Assembly (NCBI GenBank): GCA_002328835.1 | Contig: DCWN01000038.1 | Location: forward strand, 918-23,123 | Direction of reading: 5' to 3' | DNA: 22,206 nucleotides | Source of the DNA: Acidobacteria bacterium UBA2161 | GTDB lineage: Bacteria > Acidobacteriota > Vicinamibacteria > Vicinamibacterales > UBA823 | Shown: positions 14,817-21,485 of the stretch, piece by piece | How the letters are laid out: each line of letters begins with the position of its first letter | Position numbering within the stretch: the stretch's first letter is position 1 | Made by a program: the position numbers and the translations under genes | Notes under the pieces: generated by a model | Seen by the model: the letters and a program-made list of their open reading frames with translations, nothing else | Database searches by the model: none | Told to the model about the DNA's origin: nothing

Positions 14817-16516
14817 TACCGCCCGACCTCCCAGGAATCGAACTGCATGTAGACCGGCACGGTGACGACCAGCAACGCCCGTCCGCGGAGCGGCGTGTCG
14901 CGCCCGTCGGGCGTGAAGGACGCCACGACCCAGACGTCGCCGATGTTGTTCCGGTTGCCGTTCCGCTCTGGATTCGGCCCGTCGACCGCCGGCGTGAACA
15001 GGCCAGTCTGGTCGACCGCCCCGACGTACCGGAGATCCTCGTCGCCGTAGGTCGCCGAGTACTCCTCCAGGCTCCACGTCGGCTCGAGCACGCCGAGGTT
15101 CAGATCGTCGCCGGTGCCGGCTTCACTGTCGGGGCCGTCGTGCCACGCCACGGCGTGGAACTGCTGATACTGCTTCGCTGCGACGACGCCGCCCACTCGC
15201 GCCATGCCACGCGAGGGCTCGACCTCGATCCGATCCACCCGGTCGTGGACCACCAGGGCGCGGGCGGCCCGCCCACGACCGACACGTAGATCGCGCGCGC
15301 CGACGGCGGCCCCGGCCGAAACGGCGACACGCACTGTGGCGAGGCCGGGCGCGGCGCTGACGACCTCGGTCACCTCGACGCCGGCACCGAAGTCAACGTC
15401 GGCCGGCGCCAGGGGCGCGGGCAGGTTCGCCCCGTGGATCTGCACCTCGCCTTCGGCCGAGAGCCGCAGCGCCCGCGGATGCACGCCGGCGACGACCGGC
15501 GCGGCGCCGGCGTCCGAGCGCGTCAGCGTGACGTCGAGGCCGATCTCGTCGCCGACGCCGCGGAACCACCGGCCCGAGATCTCGTTCCAGTCGCGCTCGA
15601 CGAACATCACCTGCCGCCAGGCCGTGTCTTCGATTGCGACGTCCGACGACCCCCGCCACTGGTACCCCGTGTAGACGATCGCTCGGCCGGCGTGGGTCAC
15701 CGACTCGCCGCTCTGCGGATAGACCAGCGAGGCCTCGGTCGTGAACTCGGCGTCAGCGCCGGCCACGGCGGTCACCGTCATCTGGCCGAAGACCGGGCCG
15801 CGGCCGGGGTGATGCCCAGACACCGCCCAGGTCCCGGCGAGTTGAGGCGGCCGCACATTCGCCGACCAGGCCGCCCACGCCGAGGTGTGCAGCGGGAAAA
15901 CTTCGGCCAGGTGGTCGATCGCCCGATTCATCGGATGTCGCCGCCTGGGCGTCTCATCGGCCGCGGGCGCTTCCCGCCCGACCATGCCGTCCTCGAGGAA
16001 ACCCTGTCGATCGGCGAACGGGTAGTAGCCGCGATGCATCGCGACCACGAGCTCCCACTCTTCCTTGGTGCGGCGCTGGTTGAGGATCCGCCCCATCGAG
16101 TGGCAGGCCCGGCAGGTGTCTTCGGTGTCGAGGTCGGCCTCGTAGGCGAACTCGATCGCGCGTCGCTCGACCTCGAACGCGCCGGCACGCGCCTCCTCGG
16201 GCGCCAGCCCGAGGTCGTTCGAGAGATACCGGACGATCTCCCGCGCCTCGTCGGCATCGAGCGCCATGTCGTTCAGCGTGACCATCCGCCGGATCGTCCG
16301 CTGCCACCCCTCGGGCGTCGTCCGCCGGTACGAGATGCGGGAGAGAATCCGCGGGTCGTCGGTGGCGTGGCAGATCCCGCACGCCTCGATGACCGTCGGG
16401 TTCTCAACTGGAATACCCGCCGGCGCCTCGCCGGCATCCTGGCCCGCGGCAGTCCGCGGCAGCCACGCCGCGAGGAGAAGCAAGGCAAGGATGAACTGGG
16501 ATCTCGCTATCGGCAT
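14816..16516 (-). CDS. qhpA: Quinohemoprotein amine dehydrogenase alpha subunit (diheme cytochrome c)
   Basis: This 566-residue periplasmic subunit holds two c-type hemes that take electrons from CTQ and pass them on. The signal peptide MPIARSQFILALLLLAAWLP ends near TAAG-Gln26. Heme sites are CGICH (46-50) and CRACH (135-139); both sit in an N-terminal cytochrome domain (about 35-190) with family text such as PEGWQRTIRRMV, EAREIVRYLSNDLGLAPEE and MHRGYYPF. Beta-rich domains follow: LAGTWAVSGHHPGRGPVFGQM, then an Ig/IPT-like segment near VAGVHPRALRLSAEG, and a C-terminal domain ending MQFDSWEVGR. This matches the four-domain alpha subunit, though it seems somewhat longer than the Paracoccus one. 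ATG 16516 is chosen over 16594 because the longer form buries the signal peptide. Its stop shares a base with the qhpD start. Confidence 0.92.
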   Translation of the reverse strand: MPIARSQFILALLLLAAWLPRTAAGQDAGEAPAGIPVENPTVIEACGICHATDDPRILSRISYRRTTPEGWQRTIRRMVTLNDMALDADEAREIVRYLSNDLGLAPEEARAGAFEVERRAIEFAYEADLDTEDTCRACHSMGRILNQRRTKEEWELVVAMHRGYYPFADRQGFLEDGMVGREAPAADETPRRRHPMNRAIDHLAEVFPLHTSAWAAWSANVRPPQLAGTWAVSGHHPGRGPVFGQMTVTAVAGADAEFTTEASLVYPQSGESVTHAGRAIVYTGYQWRGSSDVAIEDTAWRQVMFVERDWNEISGRWFRGVGDEIGLDVTLTRSDAGAAPVVAGVHPRALRLSAEGEVQIHGANLPAPLAPADVDFGAGVEVTEVVSAAPGLATVRVAVSAGAAVGARDLRVGRGRAARALVVHDRVDRIEVEPSRGMARVGGVVAAKQYQQFHAVAWHDGPDSEAGTGDDLNLGVLEPTWSLEEYSATYGDEDLRYVGAVDQTGLFTPAVDGPNPERNGNRNNIGDVWVVASFTPDGRDTPLRGRALLVVTVPVYMQFDSWEVGR

Positions 16517-16554
16517 GGCCACGACCGCCCGGAATCTCGAAGAAAAGTGCCCTC

Positions 16555-16584
16555 TTTGTAACACAAGCCCCCGACCCGCATCAA
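16555..16584 (-). promoter_or_regulatory. Putative sigma70-type promoter before qhpA
   Basis: Reading the minus strand, TTGATG (16584-16579) and TACAAA (16560-16555) are separated by 18 bp; each matches the -35 or -10 consensus at 4 of 6 positions. Transcription would start near 16548, giving a 5' leader of about 32 nt to the ATG at 16516. It lies in the 93-nt gap after qhpG, so qhpADCBFE may be transcribed separately from qhpG. Confidence 0.4.
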
Positions 16585-16609
16585 TTTGACCCATCGCGAA
16601 CCGACCGGC

Positions 16610-18142
16610 CTAGGCTGAGCGGTGTCTGAGCGCCCCGGCAGCCAGCAGGAGTGACAGCGCGCCGAGGAAGTCCGGCAGGCTCACGGCCGGATTCCGGCGG
16701 TTGTAGGCGTCGAACAGATCGGGCACCTGGCCCTGGTCGCCGGCCATCTCCACGAGCGCCGGCAGATCGACACCCCGAACGAACCTGGCCGCGGTGGGTG
16801 CCATGGCGGGGGTCTCGAGGCGCAGGCGCGCCTCCAGCACGACCTCACGTCCGGCGATGCCCGGCTGACGTTCGATGCGCAGACGCTCCCCAGGCCCGAA
16901 GTCGATCCGGGACCGCTGCTTGAGGTCGGTGAAGGCCGCCTGCACCGTCGGGTCGCCACGGAGCGCCTCGACGTCGATCCCCGCGGACGGTTGATTGGCG
17001 AGATCGGCAAGATCGTCTCCGACGGTGGACCGTCCGGTCCAGAACGGATGGTCGTGGGCGGTCGCCGCGTCGCCGAAATGGTCGGCAGCCTGGCGGGCGA
17101 AGCTCGTGACGACCTCGGCTTCACGTGCGGTGTAGAACTCGTGGGCCGGCTCGGTCATCTCCGGTCGGGTGAGGCCGGTGTTGGCGACGATGGCGGCCAT
17201 CCAGGCCGACGCGATCGCCTTCTTCACGCCGAACGACGAGAGCGGGTCGATGAACGACGCGGCGTCGCCCACCAGCAAGCACGCGGGCGCGGCGTAGCGA
17301 CCGGCCGCATAGACCGACGCATCACAGGCCCACGGTTCGATCGCCAGGGTGGCGTCCTGGGTCAGGCCGGCGAGTTGCCGGGTCTTGGCGAGTTCGGCGC
17401 GGTAGGTGCCCGCGAGGTCACCGCCACGCTCCAGATCGGTCGCGCGCGGGTCGACCATGACGGTCAGATAGCGCCGCGACGCGCTGACCGGCACCGACCA
17501 GGCCCAGCCGTCCCGATACGCTTCGACGAGCGTATGGCTCGGCTCGGGAAGAGGCCAGCCCGCCGCGCGGTCCCAGACCGCGACGATCGCCAGCGTCGCC
17601 GGGCCGTCACCATGCCGGCGGAAGCCGTGCCGGGCGACGACGCCGGCGCGTCCGGAGCAATCGAGCACGATCCGCGCGTCGACGGAAGTCTCGTCACCGG
17701 CGCCATCCACGACAGCCACCACGGCGCGACCGGCATCGAACTCGACACGCGTCACCATCCGTTCGATGATGGGAGCGCCCGCCGCCTCGGCTTGCGACCT
17801 GAGCAGTCGATCTAAACGACGCCGCTCCACCTGGTAGCCGAGCGCGCCCTCGGCAAACGCTTCCGCTCGGGACACGCCGCCGCCCCACCAGACGGTGTTC
17901 CCCGTCGATCGGAAGAACCCCGCGGCATCGATCGCCTCCAGGATGCCGACGGCACGAAAGAGCTTCCGACAACTGGGCGGGATCGATTCGGCGATCGTCG
18001 GCGCGTCGGCCTCGGCCTTCGTGAAGACGAGGACCGCGTGCCCCCACGCCGCCAGCAACCGCGCGGCCACCGTCCCGGCCGGGCCGCCGACGACGATGAC
18101 GGCGTCCGAACTGGCGGGAAGCTGCGGGCATGCCAAGATCAT
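16610..18142 (-). CDS. qhpG: FAD-dependent monooxygenase, CTQ-forming Trp hydroxylase QhpG
   Basis: This 510-residue flavoprotein has an N-terminal dinucleotide fold VIVVGGPAGTVAARLL (16-30, a GGxxG variant) and a second FAD motif LLVGDAASFIDPLSSFGVKKA. It also carries WAWSVPV, the WxWxIP-like motif shared with the flavin-dependent tryptophan-halogenase branch of monooxygenases. In the QHNDH system QhpG adds two hydroxyls to the Trp of cross-linked QhpC, after which CTQ forms; the Trp-halogenase resemblance suits a Trp substrate. The C-terminal about 110 residues (after ADLANQPSAG) form an extra domain with no motif I recognise. It is the most upstream gene of the cluster, 93 nt before qhpA and on the same strand. 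A generic geranylgeranyl-reductase-like flavoprotein would be the alternative without this context. Confidence 0.85.
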   Translation of the reverse strand: MILACPQLPASSDAVIVVGGPAGTVAARLLAAWGHAVLVFTKAEADAPTIAESIPPSCRKLFRAVGILEAIDAAGFFRSTGNTVWWGGGVSRAEAFAEGALGYQVERRRLDRLLRSQAEAAGAPIIERMVTRVEFDAGRAVVAVVDGAGDETSVDARIVLDCSGRAGVVARHGFRRHGDGPATLAIVAVWDRAAGWPLPEPSHTLVEAYRDGWAWSVPVSASRRYLTVMVDPRATDLERGGDLAGTYRAELAKTRQLAGLTQDATLAIEPWACDASVYAAGRYAAPACLLVGDAASFIDPLSSFGVKKAIASAWMAAIVANTGLTRPEMTEPAHEFYTAREAEVVTSFARQAADHFGDAATAHDHPFWTGRSTVGDDLADLANQPSAGIDVEALRGDPTVQAAFTDLKQRSRIDFGPGERLRIERQPGIAGREVVLEARLRLETPAMAPTAARFVRGVDLPALVEMAGDQGQVPDLFDAYNRRNPAVSLPDFLGALSLLLAAGALRHRSA

Positions 18143-18206
18143 GAAGACGACCAGCGGATCCGGCCTCTCGGGTCAGCGGCGTGCCGGAGAGGCGACTGGC
18201 CGGGAG

Positions 18207-18234
18207 ATTATACGCCGGCCACCGACGAGGTCAG
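18207..18234 (-). promoter_or_regulatory. Putative promoter before qhpG
   Basis: On the minus strand CTGACC (18234-18229, 4/6 to TTGACA) and a perfect TATAAT (18212-18207) are spaced by 16 bp. Initiation near 18200 would give a leader of about 58 nt to the ATG at 18142. This is a strong AT-rich element in GC-rich DNA and the best candidate for driving the whole qhp locus. I see no regulator gene or clear inverted-repeat operator beside it. Confidence 0.5.
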
Positions 18235-18285
18235 GGCCGACCGAGTGACAGAGCCCGAGGGATCGATGACAATTGGGGCCCGGGA

Positions 18286-18777
18286 ATGCTGATCGCCATC
18301 ATCTCGGACATCCACGACCGGCGCGATCACCTGGCCACGGTGCTCGACCAGGTGTCCGGCGCCGACCTGCTCATCTGCTGCGGCGATCTCTGCTCGCCGT
18401 TCATCGTCGTGCAGCTCGGGGAGGGATTCCGCCGGCCGATCCACGTCGTGTTCGGCAACAACGACGGCGACCTGTTCCGCATTTCCCAGCAGGCCAACCG
18501 GTTCTCGCATCTGACCCTGCACGGCGAGTTCGCGGAACTCACGTGCGACGGCAAGCGGATCGCCGTCAATCACTTCCCGGAGATCGCCCGCGCCCTAGCG
18601 GCCTCCGACCGCTACGACCTCGTCTGCTACGGGCACGACCATCAGCATGCGATCACCGTGGACGGTGACACCGTCATCGTGAACCCCGGCGAGGTGTACG
18701 GCGGCTTGAGCGGCACCGCGAGCTACGTCGTGTACGACACGGCGACAGGTGTGGCCGAACGGCGCGATCTCGACTGA
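18286..18777 (+). CDS. YfcE/MJ0936-type metallophosphoesterase
   Basis: This 163-residue calcineurin-like phosphoesterase of the small YfcE/MJ0936 family hydrolyses phosphodiesters with two bound metal ions. The whole motif series is present: SDIHD (Asp8, His10), CGDLC (Asp34), GNNDGD (Asn59), NHFPE (His96) and GHDHQH (His117, His119). VNPGEVYGG near the C-terminus is typical of the family. The length is normal, with no signal peptide. ATG 18286 begins directly at the first beta strand (MLIAIISDIHD). An in-frame ATG at 18181 would add 35 unrelated residues and cross the divergent promoter region, so it is not used. It is divergent from qhpG and 44 nt upstream of the next gene. The physiological substrate is unknown. 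Confidence 0.9.
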   Translation: MLIAIISDIHDRRDHLATVLDQVSGADLLICCGDLCSPFIVVQLGEGFRRPIHVVFGNNDGDLFRISQQANRFSHLTLHGEFAELTCDGKRIAVNHFPEIARALAASDRYDLVCYGHDHQHAITVDGDTVIVNPGEVYGGLSGTASYVVYDTATGVAERRDLD

Positions 18778-18807
18778 CCGTCGGCCAGTGGGCCAGTTGA
18801 ATCGTGG

Positions 18808-18813
18808 TAGGCT
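18808..18813 (+). promoter_or_regulatory. Putative -10 element (TAGGCT) of the exported FAH-family gene
   Basis: TAGGCT ends 8 nt before the ATG at 18822 with an AT-rich stretch (GATTTTC) and no Shine-Dalgarno in between. It matches the spacing seen at 150, 2630 and 5244, and suggests a start site almost at the initiation codon and a transcription unit separate from the phosphoesterase. Confidence 0.4.
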
Positions 18814-18821
18814 CGATTTTC

Positions 18822-19661
18822 ATGACCATTCCACGCATCGTCGCATCGGCCGTGGTGGGCGCCGTGCTCGCGGCCACGCCCCTGCCGGCTCAGGAAGGCG
18901 CGAAGTACGTGCGCTACGCCTACGCGGGCGCTGAAGCCTACGGCATTCTGGAGGGCGACCAGATCCACGAATTGCGGGGCGGTCTCTTCGACGCACCCGA
19001 CCGCACCGGCCGCACGATCGCGCTGGCCGATGCGACGCTGCTCATCCCCGTCGAGCCGTCGAAGATCATCGCCGTCGGCTTCAACTACCGGAGCCATCTC
19101 GGCGATCGCGAGCCCGACCCGTATCCCGGGCTGTTCATCAAGTACCCCACGTCGCTCATCGCGACCGGCGAATCGATCGTCTTCCCTCCCGGCGCGGGCA
19201 ACGTGCACTACGAGGGCGAGATGGTCCTCGTCATCGGACGGCGCGCGCGGCACGTGTCGCGTGAGGCGGCGCTCGACCACGTCTTCGGCGTGACTGCCGG
19301 CAACGACGTCAGCGAGCGGGACTGGCAAGCCGGAGACCTGCAGTGGTTCCGCGCGAAGGCGTCCGACACGTTCGGACCGCTGGGCCCCGCGATCACCACG
19401 GGGCTGAACCCCGACGACCTGCTGCTTCAGACGCGCCTGAATGGCGAGGTGCGGCAGTCGCAGCGCACGAGCGACCTCTTCTTCAACTCGGCCGCAATCA
19501 TCAGCTACGTCAGTCAGTTCGTGACGCTGGAGCCGGGCGATGTCATCTACACGGGCACCCCCGGGGAAACCCGCGCGATGCAGCCCGGTGACGTCGTCGA
19601 GATCGAGCTGGAGGGCGTCGGCGTCCTCCGCAACACGGTCGCGGGCGCCGGCACCCGGTAG
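18822..19661 (+). CDS. Fumarylacetoacetate hydrolase (FAH) family protein with a signal peptide
   Basis: This 279-residue protein has the FAH fold, whose members hydrolyse, decarboxylate or isomerise beta-diketo acids with a divalent metal. Family landmarks are PSKIIAVGFNYRSH (79-92), the metal ligands in HYEGEMVLVIGR (Glu131, Glu133) and TAGNDVSERDWQ (Asp162), then FRAKASDTFGPLGP and VIYTGTPGE. Unusually, residues 1-23 (MTIPRIVASAVVGAVLAATP, LPA) look like a Sec signal peptide with a cut near LPAQ, so the enzyme would work outside the cytoplasm; most family members are cytoplasmic. The ATG at 18822 is preceded by a TAGGCT element. It is followed after 27 nt by the aminotransferase-like gene, possibly in one operon. 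The substrate is unknown. Confidence 0.85.
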   Translation: MTIPRIVASAVVGAVLAATPLPAQEGAKYVRYAYAGAEAYGILEGDQIHELRGGLFDAPDRTGRTIALADATLLIPVEPSKIIAVGFNYRSHLGDREPDPYPGLFIKYPTSLIATGESIVFPPGAGNVHYEGEMVLVIGRRARHVSREAALDHVFGVTAGNDVSERDWQAGDLQWFRAKASDTFGPLGPAITTGLNPDDLLLQTRLNGEVRQSQRTSDLFFNSAAIISYVSQFVTLEPGDVIYTGTPGETRAMQPGDVVEIELEGVGVLRNTVAGAGTR

Positions 19662-19688
19662 CGCTGGTTCAGCAGACGTACTCGACGC

Positions 19689-21017
19689 ATGCCCCCTGAC
19701 GCCACGAGCGGATCGACGGCGGACACCGACAGCTTGCTGCGACCGGTCGCCGTGCGCGGCGAGCGGGTCTACGTCATCGACGAAGAAGGCAACCGCTACC
19801 TCGACGCGGCCGGCGGCGGCGGCGTGGTCACGATCGGCCACGGTGTCCGCAGCGTGGCCGACGCGGTGGGCACCGCGCTACGCGAGCTGCCCTTCGTCCA
19901 CGGCGGCGTCTTCGACACGCCCCAGAGCCTCGAGTTGGCGGCGATGCTCAGCGGCAGCTTCCCCGGACCGGAGCAGGACGCTGACGTGATCTTCACGTCG
20001 GGCGGCTCGGAGGCGACCGAGGTGGCCATCGCGACCGCGCGCCGCTACTGGGCAGCCAAGGGCGAGCCGGCACGGCAGACCGTGCTGGGACGGTGGCACG
20101 GCTACCACGGCGGCACGGCCGCGGCGCAGACGCTGTCGGGCAACCGGGCACCCAGACAGGCCTATGCAGCGACCGAGGTGCCGCTGGCGGCACCGTGCTA
20201 CTGCTACCGCTGCCCGTTCGACGTCGAGTTTCCGTTCTGCGAGGTTGCGTGCGCACACGACCTGGAGGAAACGATCCGCCGGGCCGGCCCGGAGACCGTG
20301 GCCGCGTTCATCTGCGAGCCGATCGTGGGCGAGACGAGCGGCGCGGTCCCGCCGCCGACCTACCTCAAGACGATCCGCGACATCTGCGACACCCACGGCA
20401 TCCTGTTCATTGCCGACGAGACGCTCACGGGCGGCGGACGGACCGGCCAGTTCTTCGCCATCGAGCACTGGGACGTGGTCCCCGACATGCTGATCGTGGG
20501 CGGCGGCCTGGCGAGTGGGTACGCGCCGCTCGGCGCGCTCCTGGTGAGTGAAAAGGTCTCGGAGGAGGCCAGCGGCGCCGACGAGCCGCTGGAACCGACG
20601 TTTACCTATCAGGCCCACCCGCCCTCGGTGGCCGCGGGCCTGGCCGTCCAGCAGTACCTGGAACGCCACGAACTGATCGCGCGCGCGCCCGAGCGGGGCG
20701 AGTACCTGACCGACCACCTGGCACCGCTGAACCGGATCGCCCGCGTCGGTGAGATTCGCGGTCAGGGCCTGCTCAGGACGATCGAGCTGGTCGCAGACAA
20801 GAGCAAGCGCACGCCGATTCCGCCCGAATCGCTCTTCGTCGAGCGCCTGTTCGAGAAGCTCCGGCACGACGGCGTGATCGTGCACGCCGTGCGCGGCACG
20901 ATCGACGGCACGGCGGGCGAGCATTTGATGCTGGCGCCGCCGTTCGTCATCACCGAGGCCGAGATCGACCGGCCGGTGCACGCGCTGGAAGACGCCCTGC
21001 GCAGCACCAGCATGTAG
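19689..21017 (+). CDS. Class III aminotransferase homologue lacking the PLP lysine
   Basis: This 442-residue fold-type I protein follows the class III aminotransferase pattern closely: YLDAAGGGGVVTIGH, FTSGGSEATEVAIATARRY (103-120), WHGYHGGT (137-143), CYCYRCPF...CEVACA (170-188), FICEPIVGETSG, IADETLTGGGRTG with the PLP-pyridine Asp243, and FTYQAHPPSVAAG. The site expected to carry the Schiff-base lysine (consensus GKGLASGY-PLGA) reads GGGLASGYAPLGA, with Gly272 encoded by GGC at 20502-20504. A Lys codon would need at least two base changes, so this is not a simple read error. Either the protein is not a transaminase or it uses another chemistry. Everything else is full length and undamaged, which suggests selection for a non-PLP or altered function. 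The start ATG has no clear Shine-Dalgarno. Confidence 0.85.
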   Translation: MPPDATSGSTADTDSLLRPVAVRGERVYVIDEEGNRYLDAAGGGGVVTIGHGVRSVADAVGTALRELPFVHGGVFDTPQSLELAAMLSGSFPGPEQDADVIFTSGGSEATEVAIATARRYWAAKGEPARQTVLGRWHGYHGGTAAAQTLSGNRAPRQAYAATEVPLAAPCYCYRCPFDVEFPFCEVACAHDLEETIRRAGPETVAAFICEPIVGETSGAVPPPTYLKTIRDICDTHGILFIADETLTGGGRTGQFFAIEHWDVVPDMLIVGGGLASGYAPLGALLVSEKVSEEASGADEPLEPTFTYQAHPPSVAAGLAVQQYLERHELIARAPERGEYLTDHLAPLNRIARVGEIRGQGLLRTIELVADKSKRTPIPPESLFVERLFEKLRHDGVIVHAVRGTIDGTAGEHLMLAPPFVITEAEIDRPVHALEDALRSTSM

Positions 21018-21029
21018 CCCGGTGGCTAC
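21014..21029. terminator. Small hairpin spanning both convergent stop codons
   Basis: GTAGCC (21014-21019) and GGCTAC (21024-21029) make a perfect 6-bp stem with a 4-nt loop that includes the TAG stops of both convergent genes. There is no T-rich tail on either strand. It may reduce read-through but is not a classical intrinsic terminator. Confidence 0.3.
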
Positions 21030-21382
21030 TTGCTGTCGACGTCCAGGTACTGATTCTTCCCTTCCTCCCAGTCGTTCCGCCGCTTGGTGAAGAAGTCCCA
21101 GACGATACAGTCCTCCATCACCCAGGCTTCGTGTTCGGCGTTGGCCGGGATCACGAGCATCTCACCCGTCTGCAGCAGCACCTCCTGCTCGTCGATCTTG
21201 AGGCGGATCGCGCCGTCGATGACGCACGTGAACTGCTCGGCCGCATGACTGTGCTTTCCCACGTGCGTACCGCCCGCCAAGGTCAGCCGAGCGAACGTCC
21301 CGTTGTCACCCCACACCACGCGCCGCTCGACGGAGTTGGTGATCCGCTCGACCGGAATGTCCTCCCACGTCACGCCCTTCAT
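21026..21382 (-). CDS. Small single-domain cupin
   Basis: This 118-residue protein is one cupin barrel. Cupin motif 1 is GGTHVGKHSHAAEQFTCVIDG (38-57, with His44, His46 and Gln50 at metal positions, Gln replacing the common Glu). Motif 2 is MLVIPANAEHEAWV (75-88, His84). The C-terminus is charged (KRRNDWEEGKN). Single-domain cupins of this type are dioxygenases, isomerases or sensors, and the sequence does not say which. It has no signal peptide. GAGAGGAA upstream of the ATG is a good Shine-Dalgarno, which supports this start. It converges on the aminotransferase-like gene and is divergent from the CapA-family gene across a 103-bp gap. Confidence 0.85.
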   Translation of the reverse strand: MKGVTWEDIPVERITNSVERRVVWGDNGTFARLTLAGGTHVGKHSHAAEQFTCVIDGAIRLKIDEQEVLLQTGEMLVIPANAEHEAWVMEDCIVWDFFTKRRNDWEEGKNQYLDVDSK

Positions 21383-21431
21383 GATCGATTCCTCTCTCGT
21401 GTCGGTACCGCCACCACCCGGCCACCTGGAC

Positions 21432-21478
21432 TACAATCCCGAGTGACCGATCCCGAACTCTAGCATTGACCAGGGAGG
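21432..21478 (+). promoter_or_regulatory. Putative -10 (TACAAT) and Shine-Dalgarno (GGGAGG) before the CapA-family gene
   Basis: TACAAT at 21432-21437 matches the -10 consensus at 5 of 6 positions. GGGAGG at 21473-21478 lies 7 nt before the GTG at 21486 and fixes that start. The transcript would have a leader of about 42 nt, unlike the leaderless-looking genes elsewhere in the window. No -35 was recognised. Confidence 0.45.
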
Positions 21479-21485
21479 CATCCAA

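Noticed and set aside
9411..15077. Radical SAM plus protease plus ABC exporter read as an antibiotic RiPP or sactipeptide cluster
   Set aside because: The short peptide has the exact QHNDH gamma-subunit residue pattern, and structural alpha and beta subunit genes are interleaved with the modifying genes.
16517..16594. Longer start for the alpha subunit at 16594
   Set aside because: It would place 26 residues before a well-formed signal peptide, and the region contains the putative qhpA promoter.
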